Positions 17,601-25,029 of a stretch of 64,000 bases of DNA are shown piece after piece. The DNA is from Desulfobacterales bacterium. Lineage in GTDB: Bacteria > Desulfobacterota > Desulfobacteria > Desulfobacterales > Desulfosalsimonadaceae. The notes beneath the pieces were generated by a model. It worked only from the letters and a program-made list of their open reading frames with translations, made no database searches and had not been told where the DNA came from. The first letter of the stretch is position 1; the number at the start of each line of letters is the position of its first letter. The stretch lies in the NCBI GenBank assembly GCA_034520365.1, contig JAXHNP010000002.1:558001-622000 (forward strand), in the 5' to 3' direction. The translations under genes and the position numbers were made by a program.

Positions 17601-17830
17601 TTGATATGCTCCATCAAATATTCTTTCCGCAAATCATTTAATACCGCGTCCACCTCAGCTTCGCATCCGGGTGCGACATATAGGGCAATTAAGGCCGCAT
17701 GGGGATCAATGGTTTCCATCTGGGCGATACCGTCATAGGCTTCGAAGATAAACTTGATATAGCACACCGCCTTTCGGTCCACCCGGAATAACTGCCGGCT
17801 GGTGGATTCAAATGTTTTGTTTTCCTGCAT
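17597..17830 (-). CDS. DUF4911 domain protein
   Basis: A 77-residue protein (MQENKTFESTSRQLFRVDRKAVCYIKFIFEAYDG ... VAPGCEAEVDAVLNDLRKEY) of the small DUF4911 family, typically found in Desulfobacterota and often next to miaB. No known activity. The ferredoxin-like pattern (beta strand FRVDRKAVCYIKFIFEA, then E-A-Y-D, then ALIALYVAPG) suggests an ACT-like regulatory fold, as inference only. Its stop overlaps the miaB start by 4 bp. Confidence 0.85.
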   Translation of the reverse strand: MQENKTFESTSRQLFRVDRKAVCYIKFIFEAYDGIAQMETIDPHAALIALYVAPGCEAEVDAVLNDLRKEYLMEHIN

Positions 17831-17875
17831 CGTAATTATTTACCATTGCGCCTGAGGGCTGAGCAATAAAAAATA

Positions 17876-18196
17876 AGGTTTTTGGTGGATGCGCTGCCGC
17901 TTATCCACCCTACGGAATCTACGGAATCTAACCGCAAAGCCCATAACCGCGGTCCTGTTAACGGATCGATAGTCGGCACGGTGGCCGACTCTACGACGCA
18001 TGTCGCCGTAGGGCAGGCCACCGTGCCTGCCTAAAAAAAGACAGAACAAATTTACCGTGAAGGTTTTTGGTGGATGCGCTGCCGCTTATCCACCCTACGA
18101 AACTGCCGCTTATCCACCCTACGGAATTACGAAACTCAATTGAGGAAAAAATAAGGTTTTTGGTGGATGCGCTGCCGCTTATCCACCCTACGAAAT
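17876..18196. repeat. Cluster of palindromic intergenic repeats
   Basis: Three copies of a unit beginning 'aaggtttttggtggatgcg' and ending 'gcttatccaccctacg' (17876, 18060, 18154) plus a partial one at 18102. A second type, a facing pair around GGCACGGTGGCC with GTAGGGCAGGCCACCGTGCC, lies at 17974-18036. Every unit is itself palindromic. The open frames here (translating to repeated GWISGSASTK) are artefacts of the repeats. No gene or promoter can be recognised apart from them. Confidence 0.85.
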
Positions 18197-18279
18197 CCTG
18201 CCAGGCAATAGCAAACAGACTGCTGCCGGCGCCGGAAAAACCATTGTCTGTGCACTGATCATAGGGTATACAACGGCAT

Positions 18280-20004
18280 ATGGAAAAACGCATTCACCTG
18301 ATGAGCCCTGATGAAAACCTGATCCGGCAGGTCCGGCAAAAGGCCCGCTGCCATCCGGTGACCGCGGCGGTACTTGCCAACCGAAACATTACAGACGAAG
18401 CCGCCATCCGGGAGTTCTTTAATCCCACGTTCCAATCCATTCCCAACGGATTCTCCATGGCCGATATGACGCCCGCCGTTAATCGCATCGCCCGCGCCAT
18501 CTGCCACAGCGAAAAAATTCTGGTCTTTGGCGACTATGATGTGGACGGCATCACCGCCACCACCCTGCTCCATGAATTTTTGACAGCCTGCGGCGCATGG
18601 GTTTCCTGGTATATCCCGCATCGCGTGGATGAGGGCTATGGCCTGAAAACGGATCACATTCATGACGCGGCCGCCAAAAACCATATTGATCTCATTATAA
18701 CGGTCGACTGCGGCTCCGGCAGCGGAGACGCCGTTATCGAAGCCAATCGCCGGGGAATTGACGTTATCATTACGGATCATCACGCCATTTCAGATCCCAT
18801 GCCCCCGGCGGCCGCGGTGGTGAACCCCTGCCGCTGCGACTGCACCGCAGGAACCGACTGCCTGGCCGGGGTAGGCGTGGCCTTTCTGCTGCTGGTCTGT
18901 CTGCGAAAGCACCTTCGCGATATCAATTACTGGACGGACCATGAAGAGCCCAATCTGAAGGCCCTGTGTGATCTGGTGGCCCTGGGCACGATCGCCGACA
19001 TCGTTCCCCTGGTCAATGAAAACCGGGTGCTGACAAAAATCGGGCTTGAAGTGATAAACACCCGCCCCAGGCCCGGCATCCAGGCCCTGATCGAAGTCAG
19101 CGGGCTGGGCAAAAACTTTATTTCCGCCGAAGATATCGCCTTTCGCCTCGCCCCGCGCTTAAATGCCGCAGGCCGCATGGATCATGCCAAACTGGCTGTG
19201 AAACTACTTCAGGAAAAAACCCCTGAGACCGCCCGGGAACTCGCCGAAACCGTCCATCATCTGAATACCCGGCGGCAAAACATTGAAAACCAGATTTTTA
19301 AGCGCATCTGCATGTACCTTGAGGAAAAGCCTGAACTGCTTGCCAGAAAATCCATGGTGCTTGCCAGTGATGACTGGCATGAAGGGATCCTGGGCATCGT
19401 GGCCTCGCGCCTGGCCAGAATTTACTGGCGGCCGGTGGCGCTTCTCTCGTTTAAGAATGGGGTGGGCAAAGGCTCGGCCCGGAGCATTCCGGCTGTTGAT
19501 CTGTATCAGGCCATTTCTGAATGCGCACCCTGCCTGGATAAATTCGGCGGACACCCCATGGCCGCGGGCTTGAGCCTCAAAACCGAGAGCCTGGAAGAAT
19601 TCAGGGCGGCCTTTGAATCTGCGGTATCCGCAATGGCCGGACCGGCGGATTTTGAGCCCTATGTCCATATTGACGGCATCCTCTCCCTTGACCGGATTTG
19701 CGAGCAGCTCATCAATGAACTCGAGTCCCTTCAGCCTTTTGGGCCGGAAAACGAAGAGCCCCTTTTCTGCGCCAAAGATGTGGCGGTGGTAAACGCCCGG
19801 CCGGTTGGCCAGGGGCATCTGCGGCTCATTTTAAAACAGCAGACAGCCAGACCCCATAGACCCATTGATGCGATCTGGTTTAATGTGCCGCCGGCATATC
19901 AGGATGCCCGGTTTTTTACGCAGATTGTCTACAAACTCAAATGGAATTACTGGAACGGGGACCGCCGGATGCAGATGATCATTGAACAGGCCTCGTTTGA
20001 TTAA
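18280..20004 (+). CDS. recJ: Single-stranded-DNA-specific exonuclease RecJ
   Basis: 5'-3' ssDNA exonuclease of recombination and mismatch repair. The 574 residues contain the DHH domain (VFGDYDVDGITATTLLHEF, TVDCGSGSGDAVIEANRRG, IITDHHAISDPMP, ALGTIADIVPL, RLNAAGRMDHA) and the DHHA1 domain with DKFGGHPMAAGLSL, then an OB-type end. All metal-binding Asp/His positions seen in RecJ are present. Only a weak ribosome-binding site (AGGG, ~12 bases upstream) precedes this start, so a slightly different start is possible. The upstream region is all repeats. Confidence 0.95.
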   Translation: MEKRIHLMSPDENLIRQVRQKARCHPVTAAVLANRNITDEAAIREFFNPTFQSIPNGFSMADMTPAVNRIARAICHSEKILVFGDYDVDGITATTLLHEFLTACGAWVSWYIPHRVDEGYGLKTDHIHDAAAKNHIDLIITVDCGSGSGDAVIEANRRGIDVIITDHHAISDPMPPAAAVVNPCRCDCTAGTDCLAGVGVAFLLLVCLRKHLRDINYWTDHEEPNLKALCDLVALGTIADIVPLVNENRVLTKIGLEVINTRPRPGIQALIEVSGLGKNFISAEDIAFRLAPRLNAAGRMDHAKLAVKLLQEKTPETARELAETVHHLNTRRQNIENQIFKRICMYLEEKPELLARKSMVLASDDWHEGILGIVASRLARIYWRPVALLSFKNGVGKGSARSIPAVDLYQAISECAPCLDKFGGHPMAAGLSLKTESLEEFRAAFESAVSAMAGPADFEPYVHIDGILSLDRICEQLINELESLQPFGPENEEPLFCAKDVAVVNARPVGQGHLRLILKQQTARPHRPIDAIWFNVPPAYQDARFFTQIVYKLKWNYWNGDRRMQMIIEQASFD

Positions 20005-20107
20005 ACCCCGGACGCCGGAGTTTTCCCTTGAAATCCTCTTGTTTAAGGACTATGATGCAAATCCGAAAATAACCATGAATCCAATTACGATATAGAGGGC
20101 AACGATC

Positions 20108-20530
20108 ATGTCAAAGCGATTCCGTCCCAGCAATCACGGAGAAGCAAAACTGATCTCAAAGATTGAATCTTCAAAGGAATATGAACGCAGACGGGCCATC
20201 CATCTGGTTGGCGACCGGCTGGAGACCCTAAGCAATGAGATCTCCATGAAGCTGGTGGAAAATGATCTGGTGGAAACCAGCAGCAAGAATTCACTGCAGG
20301 AACAAATCGCCTACTGCCTGGAAAAACTGATCCACGCGGACGATTTTGATATCGACTACCAGATCGCGCCGGTCCGGCACATTGTCTCCAACCCGCATGT
20401 GGTCAGTCTCTATGTGACGGCGTTTGTGATTGAAAAGCTGATCAACCACAAGGATGTTGTTGATATCTACGGCTCAGACGAGGAAATTTATAACTGCATC
20501 AACCGGCAGGTAGCCAAACAGCTCGCGTAA
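20108..20530 (+). CDS. Conserved hypothetical protein, 140 aa
   Basis: Not recognised. The ATG has GAGG seven bases upstream and the next gene begins 4 bp after the stop, so it is real and coupled to the RNase Z-like gene. The protein is charged, soluble and mostly helical (KLISKIESSKEYERRRAIHLVGDRLETL ... LQEQIAYCLEKLIHADDFDIDY ... VVSLYVTAFVIEKLINHKDVVDIYG). It lacks signal peptide, membrane segment, Cys pairs or nucleotide motif. Its position between RecJ and a tRNase Z-like hydrolase hints at nucleic-acid metabolism, nothing more. Confidence 0.8.
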   Translation: MSKRFRPSNHGEAKLISKIESSKEYERRRAIHLVGDRLETLSNEISMKLVENDLVETSSKNSLQEQIAYCLEKLIHADDFDIDYQIAPVRHIVSNPHVVSLYVTAFVIEKLINHKDVVDIYGSDEEIYNCINRQVAKQLA

Positions 20531-20533
20531 CGC

Positions 20534-21559
20534 ATGCCCCCGTTTGTCTCCCCATGGCTTGTCAATGCGCCATCCGGTGATCCGGGCCTGTTTGTGCCCT
20601 TCTTATACGATCGATTTGCCTATCTTTTCGACATGGGCGATATCCGCCCCCTCTCATCCCGAAACCTGCTGAAAATCAGTCATGTATTCGTAAGCCACAC
20701 CCACATGGACCATTTTATCGGGTTCGATGCCCTGCTCCGCATCATTCTGGGCCGGGAAAAAACGCTTCACCTGTTCGGGCCGGCGGGATTTCTGGCCAAT
20801 GTGGAGGGAAAACTCTCCGGATATGCCTGGAACCTGGTCAACAATTACAGCAACTCGCTTGTTCTGAAAGCCACGGAGCTGACGGATATGTACCGGATCA
20901 CCCGCACGTTTTCCTGCCCGCATCAGTTTCAGTCAGTGGCCGAGGATGTGCGCCAGAGCACCGATATGCCGGCGGTTTTATATCAGGATGCCGGGCATAA
21001 GGTAACTGCCGCGATCCTGGACCACGGCCTGCCCTGTCTCGGATTTTCGCTTGAAGAGCATTTCCGGATCAATATTCGAAAGGATGCCCTGAATCGCCTC
21101 GGCCTGCAGGCCGGTCCCTGGCTGTATGCGCTTAAACAGGCCATATACAATCAGGAAGCACCGGATACGCCCATCTCTGTGCCGACAGATCAAAATAACG
21201 GTGAGGAGCAGATTTTTCGACTGGGGGATCTAACGGATGAACTGGCAATAATCAGCAAAGGACAGAAAATCAGCTATATCGCGGATGCGGCCTATACCCC
21301 GGCAAACCTCTCAAAAATCCGAAAACTGGCAATGCAATCGGATCACCTGTTTATCGAGGCACCTTTTCTTGATGCGGACCAGGCGCATGCCACGCGGAAA
21401 AACCATTTAACCGCCCGCCAAGCCGGTGAAATCGCCGGTCTGGCAAATGCCCGGCGGTTTACCCTGTTTCATTTCTCACCGCGGTATACAGCAGCCGCAA
21501 GTGAATTTTATGCAGAGGCAAATACAGCCTATGAAGCGGCGGCGGCAAAGCAGACATAA
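20534..21559 (+). CDS. RNase Z-like MBL-fold metallohydrolase
   Basis: 341-residue metallo-beta-lactamase fold protein of the ElaC/RNase Z-like group. Zinc ligands: VSHTHMDHFIGFDALLR near residue 57, AAILDHGLPCLGFS near 160, ISYIADAAYTP near 240 and FTLFHFSPRYT near 315. It also has NHLTARQAGEIAGLANARR, typical of tRNase Z ends (HLT..QA). Canonical RNase Z is slightly shorter and the exosite (flexible arm) is not obvious, so a role in tRNA 3' processing is possible but not proven; tRNA-Phe in this window already encodes CCA. Confidence 0.85.
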   Translation: MPPFVSPWLVNAPSGDPGLFVPFLYDRFAYLFDMGDIRPLSSRNLLKISHVFVSHTHMDHFIGFDALLRIILGREKTLHLFGPAGFLANVEGKLSGYAWNLVNNYSNSLVLKATELTDMYRITRTFSCPHQFQSVAEDVRQSTDMPAVLYQDAGHKVTAAILDHGLPCLGFSLEEHFRINIRKDALNRLGLQAGPWLYALKQAIYNQEAPDTPISVPTDQNNGEEQIFRLGDLTDELAIISKGQKISYIADAAYTPANLSKIRKLAMQSDHLFIEAPFLDADQAHATRKNHLTARQAGEIAGLANARRFTLFHFSPRYTAAASEFYAEANTAYEAAAAKQT

Positions 21560-21591
21560 TGCCAGGGCTGGACTGGAGACGTATCAGCTGA

Positions 21592-22209
21592 TCAGGCTTT
21601 TTCCAGCGCATCAATTGCGCTCTGATGCATGATCAACAAGGCCAGCTTGTGCATGGCCCGGCGTTTTTCATCGGCCGTGCGGCCGGGATAATTCCGGAAG
21701 GTCAGCACCACGCCGGCAAGGGATGCAAAAAATGCCTGGGTGTTAAGCCGCAGATTCTCTGCGCCTTCCATCTGCTTTAACACATTTTCAAACATTTTTA
21801 AGAAATAACGCTGCACCCCGTTGAACTTTTTCAGGGCCTGGGGATTGAGTTCCCCGCGAATCATGAAATGGCACATCATCTGGAATGTCGCCTCATTGTC
21901 AATCAGATAATCAACCACCGCAATGCCCAGATCCTCAACGCTCTCCCCCTTATCGACCCGCTCCTGCAGGCGCTGTTCAATGTGATTGATGTCCTGGATC
22001 AGAGCTTCCACAAACAGGTCATCCCGGCTCGGAAAATAACGATAAATGGAAGCTGCGGAAACCCCGGCTTTGACGGCGATATCGCGCATGCCGATGTCAT
22101 GAAACGATTTTTCCTCAAAAAGCTCCATGGCCGCTTTAATAATAAGCTGCTTTCTTACCTCCCTTTCATCTTCCCGTAACTGTTTGAAAGTCGATTTATC
22201 AGACGGCAT
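21592..22209 (-). CDS. TetR-family transcriptional regulator
   Basis: 205 residues from the ATG at 22209. The longer frame adds 54 residues that are translated intergenic repeat (RRAGHRAC repeated), so I reject it. The helix-turn-helix is canonical: LIIKAAMELFEEKSFHDIGMRDIAVKAGVSAASIYRYFPSRDDLF. The C-terminal ligand domain is generic. GGAGG lies 11 bases before the start and GGGAAG just before it. It converges on the RNase Z-like gene and has no same-strand partner, so its target cannot be read from context. Confidence 0.9.
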   Translation of the reverse strand: MPSDKSTFKQLREDEREVRKQLIIKAAMELFEEKSFHDIGMRDIAVKAGVSAASIYRYFPSRDDLFVEALIQDINHIEQRLQERVDKGESVEDLGIAVVDYLIDNEATFQMMCHFMIRGELNPQALKKFNGVQRYFLKMFENVLKQMEGAENLRLNTQAFFASLAGVVLTFRNYPGRTADEKRRAMHKLALLIMHQSAIDALEKA

Positions 22210-22240
22210 TCTTCCCACATCCTCCAAATAAAAGTTTTTC

Positions 22241-22413
22241 AGGCAGGCACGGTGGCCTGCCCTACGCAAGGGTCGGCCACCGCGCCGACCGTTCTTTGTT
22301 CTGTTTTTCTGGCAGGCACAGTGGCCTGCCCTACGCATTTTCTGGCAGGCACGGTGGCCTGCCCTGCGCAAGAGGAAGACCCGCCCGTCGTAGGGTCGGC
22401 CACCGTGCCGACC
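22241..22413. repeat. Cluster of GGCACGGTGGCC palindromic repeats
   Basis: Five units of the GTAGGG(C/T)(A/C)GGCCACCGTGCC(T/G) type in alternating orientation directly upstream of the TetR gene. Related units are at 17974-18036 and 38588-38660. Ends carry CTACG. Confidence 0.8.
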
Positions 22414-22518
22414 ATTCGGGCTTAAAATATGGTAATGTATCAGACTGTATGCAAATTGTTAATTCTTTATCAAAGTTTTGTATAATAAACAATGTTTTTT
22501 CAATTGACACGTATCAAC

Positions 22519-22748
22519 GGGATGCAACGCAACAAAGATATTGGATTCCCAACGAACTAAATAATATATGTTGTAATTCCAAAGTCTTTTGCCACTGTCA
22601 TTCCGAGGAACGATAGTGACGAGGAATCTTGTTGTAAAGATTTCTCGCTGTCGCTCGGAATGACAGTATGGACGAATTTTCAGGGCCCTTTGAGCTACTT
22701 TCTGCAAAAATCCCGTAGCGGCGAAAGAAACCACTTTTTGTAAAGCCA
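22519..22748. repeat. Partial repeat plus palindromic TGTCATTCCGAG element
   Basis: 22519-22551 matches the end of the ~105-bp repeat found in full at 52207 and 60411 (GGGATGCARCGCAACAAAGATATTGG). 22597-22665 is a ~70-bp inverted repeat, TGTCATTCCGAGGAACGA...TCGCTCGGAATGACAGT, of the same family as the cores of the MITEs at 23189 and 30325. Nothing else is seen up to the stop of the NifU-like gene at 22749. Confidence 0.7.
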
Positions 22749-23150
22749 TCAAAGATTGACGGCTTTCTTATTGTAATCCGCCAGGGCCTGATAAAGGGCC
22801 CCGACCGCCAACTCGGCACAGTGGTAGTGATCTTTTGGCAGGGTCTCCAGATAATCGGCGATCATTTCCGGCGTCACCGCCCATGCCGTGTCGATATCCT
22901 TTTTTTCAGCCAGCTCGATAAGCGCATTGGTGCAGGCATTGGTATTGACGCAGCCGTTTACTTGATAGGTGATTTCCTCAATCATGCCCTTATCGACGAT
23001 TAGGAATATTTCTACGGTATCCCCGCAGTCACCGGTCCGGATACCGTATCCGTCCGGATGCTCGAGCCGCCCCTCTTTATCCCTTCGAAAGGCCATTTCC
23101 AAATACTGCACGGAATGGTCCTGCCAAAAATTGAATGCGTTATCTTCCAT
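22749..23150 (-). CDS. NifU/IscU-like iron-sulfur cluster scaffold protein
   Basis: 133-residue NifU N-terminal/IscU-type protein. The three cluster-binding Cys are present: GDCGDTVEIFL near residue 42, NGCVNTNACTNALIEL near 66 and HYHCAELAVGAL near 110. Unlike housekeeping IscU it is not beside iscS, lacks the LPPVK chaperone motif and carries extra Cys/Asn in the second motif, so it belongs to the stand-alone scaffold group common in anaerobes. The upstream side carries a MITE-like repeat and the downstream side palindromic repeats, so it is a single gene. Confidence 0.88.
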   Translation of the reverse strand: MEDNAFNFWQDHSVQYLEMAFRRDKEGRLEHPDGYGIRTGDCGDTVEIFLIVDKGMIEEITYQVNGCVNTNACTNALIELAEKKDIDTAWAVTPEMIADYLETLPKDHYHCAELAVGALYQALADYNKKAVNL

Positions 23151-23188
23151 TCGGTCCCAATTTTTCTATATCTAAGCTTTGAACTACT

Positions 23189-23333
23189 CAATGTCATTAA
23201 CTTTAGCATTCCGCCCCTGTCATTTCGAGGAACGACAGTGACGAGAAATCTTAAAATCATGCAATGACAAGATTTCTCGCTGCCGCTCGAAATGACAACC
23301 GAGCCGATTCTCGCTCTTAAGTTAATGGCATTG
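23189..23333. mobile_element. MITE-like repeat, 145 bp
   Basis: Ends are CAATGTCATTAAC and GTTAATGGCATTG, inverted repeats with 12 of 13 matches. The interior is a large hairpin (TGTCATTTCGAGGAACGACA ... CTCGAAATGACA). A second full copy sits at 30325-30470. There is no coding capacity; mobilisation in trans is inferred. Confidence 0.75.
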
Positions 23334-23372
23334 GTTAATTACTATTTAATAATCTAATCTGAATCGAGCGAT

Positions 23373-23476
23373 TTTCAAGTTTGCCGCAGGTACAAGGAAA
23401 ATGATGTCGAGCTATAGGGACCTATGCGAGACATCATTTGACGCCGTAGATGCGGTGAAATTGGAAATCGCAAAGG
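23373..23476. repeat. Dispersed ~105-bp repeat (family 'TTCAAGTTTGCCGCA')
   Basis: Starts GCGATTTTCAAGTTTGCCGC and ends GATGCGGTGAAATTGGAAAT, with an imperfect inner palindrome around GCGAGCTATAG. A close copy is at 60594-60697 and the last ~35 bp recur at 36764-36800. It ends 2-3 bp from the stop codon of the HD-GYP gene. Confidence 0.75.
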
Positions 23477-23478
23477 TT

Positions 23479-25029
23479 TTAATCCGGATAGCGGTTGTTG
23501 ATTGCCTCAAATTCATCCACGCTTTTTAAGAAAATATCCACCAGCTGCGGATCAAAACGGCGCCCCCGCTGGTCTCGAATAAGCGCTACGACTTTATCGA
23601 TATGCCACTTCTCCTTGTATACGCGCCAGTGCGTCAATGAGTCAAACACATCAGCCAGACCGGTGATCCGGCCGAAGATATGAATCGCTTCACCCTTAAG
23701 GCCGTTGGGGTAGCCGGTGCCGTCCCAGTGCTCATGGTGCTGCTGGGCCACAATCGCCGAAGCCTTCATAATTCGGCGATCTGAGCTTTTAAAAATATCA
23801 TACCCGATGGTGCTGTGATGCTTGATCTCTTCAAATTCCTCGTGCGTCAGGCGGCCGGGCTTGAAAAGGATTTCATCTGATACGGCCACCTTGCCCACGT
23901 CATGCATCGGCGCCACAAGCCGCAGCAGATCAGCGTCATCCCGGCTCAAGCCAGCCTTTAATGCCAGAAGATAGCAGAATATGGCAACCCGGTGCGCATG
24001 CTTGCCGGTTTCCTTTGATCGATTTTCAAGCACCTCGCCCAGTCTCAGCAGCATTTCCTTGTGCGTATCCACGATTTCTCTATTCAACAGCAGGTTATCA
24101 AACGCCACCGCCACGTTATTAGAAAAGATCCGGACCAAATCCCGATCCATTTTGCTCAGATGGCCGCAGTTTCTTAGGAACAGCAGATGTTTTTTTCCGC
24201 TTTTGGTTTCAAAATAGCCTACGTAAACATCGTCCACGAACAGGCTTTCATTTCTGTCAATGGCCATCTGCAGATAATTCAGCACATCTTTGGAAAAAAT
24301 CCGGCTCACATACTGATCCACGGCATGTTCATACTTACCCGTGCCGGCGAGCACCAAAAAATCATTTTTCTCCTTGAATGCGCTGAAGCCTGAAAACTCA
24401 ATATACACCGCGCTTTCATCCAGGCGCAAAATGGAGATCAGCTGCGTCAGCACGCCCTGGGCAAATGCCTTAAGCGACTTATGCTCAAAGAGCTTGCCGG
24501 TGGAGTGAATGATCTGCTCCAGGCCGTTTCGGTTTTTCTCAATAATCCGCAAATCCCGGTGTGCCCTAAGCGCAGAGGTGATGGTGGTGAAAAGCTTCTG
24601 AACGGTTAACTCGGTTTTCTCTTTGTATTCATTGATATCATAGTTGATAATCACATCTTTTTCCGGCGCCTTGCCCGGCTGACCGGTCCGCAGAATAATG
24701 CGGACAAAATGATTTTCAAGCTCACGCCGTATATGGCGCACCACCTGCAGGCCGGAGTCATCGGTTTCCATCACCACATCGAGAAGAATGATCGCCGTAT
24801 CCGGGTGGGCGGCGATTAACGCCTTGGTTTCTTCGCCGGAGTAGGCGCTTAAAAACTTAAGCGGTCGGCCTTCAAACTCGTAGTCATCAAGCACCAGTCG
24901 GGTAATGTTGTGCACATCCGGATCATCGTCGGCAATAATAATTTTCCAGGGCGCCGGCCCGCCTTGTGATGCATTGTGCCGCCGGGTCTCGGACCGTTGG
25001 CCGCTGCTGGTATGGACGCGCTCCGTCAT
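23479..25029 (-). CDS. Response regulator: receiver - DUF3369 - HD-GYP phosphodiesterase
   Basis: 516 residues from the ATG at 25029 (ATGA overlap with the kinase stop; GAGGA eight bases upstream). Residues ~28-145 are a receiver domain (KIIIADDDPDVHNI, phospho-Asp in IILLDVVMETDDSG, Lys in YKEKTEL). A DUF3369 segment with a GAF-like fold follows. The HD-GYP domain has APMHDVGKVAVSDEILFKPG and HHEHWDGTGYPNGLKGEAI, so it should hydrolyse cyclic di-GMP. All catalytic residues are present. The upstream kinase is its evident partner; output is cyclic di-GMP removal rather than transcription. Confidence 0.93.
   Translation of the reverse strand: MTERVHTSSGQRSETRRHNASQGGPAPWKIIIADDDPDVHNITRLVLDDYEFEGRPLKFLSAYSGEETKALIAAHPDTAIILLDVVMETDDSGLQVVRHIRRELENHFVRIILRTGQPGKAPEKDVIINYDINEYKEKTELTVQKLFTTITSALRAHRDLRIIEKNRNGLEQIIHSTGKLFEHKSLKAFAQGVLTQLISILRLDESAVYIEFSGFSAFKEKNDFLVLAGTGKYEHAVDQYVSRIFSKDVLNYLQMAIDRNESLFVDDVYVGYFETKSGKKHLLFLRNCGHLSKMDRDLVRIFSNNVAVAFDNLLLNREIVDTHKEMLLRLGEVLENRSKETGKHAHRVAIFCYLLALKAGLSRDDADLLRLVAPMHDVGKVAVSDEILFKPGRLTHEEFEEIKHHSTIGYDIFKSSDRRIMKASAIVAQQHHEHWDGTGYPNGLKGEAIHIFGRITGLADVFDSLTHWRVYKEKWHIDKVVALIRDQRGRRFDPQLVDIFLKSVDEFEAINNRYPD

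Noticed and set aside
17836-18293. Open frames reading repeated GWISGSASTKN and similar
   Set aside because: They are translations of palindromic intergenic repeats; the same string occurs wherever the repeat does, in either direction.
22210-22371. 54-residue N-terminal extension of the TetR regulator (RRAGHRAC repeats)
   Set aside because: The residues are translated GGCACGGTGGCC repeats; the helix-turn-helix starts normally after the ATG at 22209.
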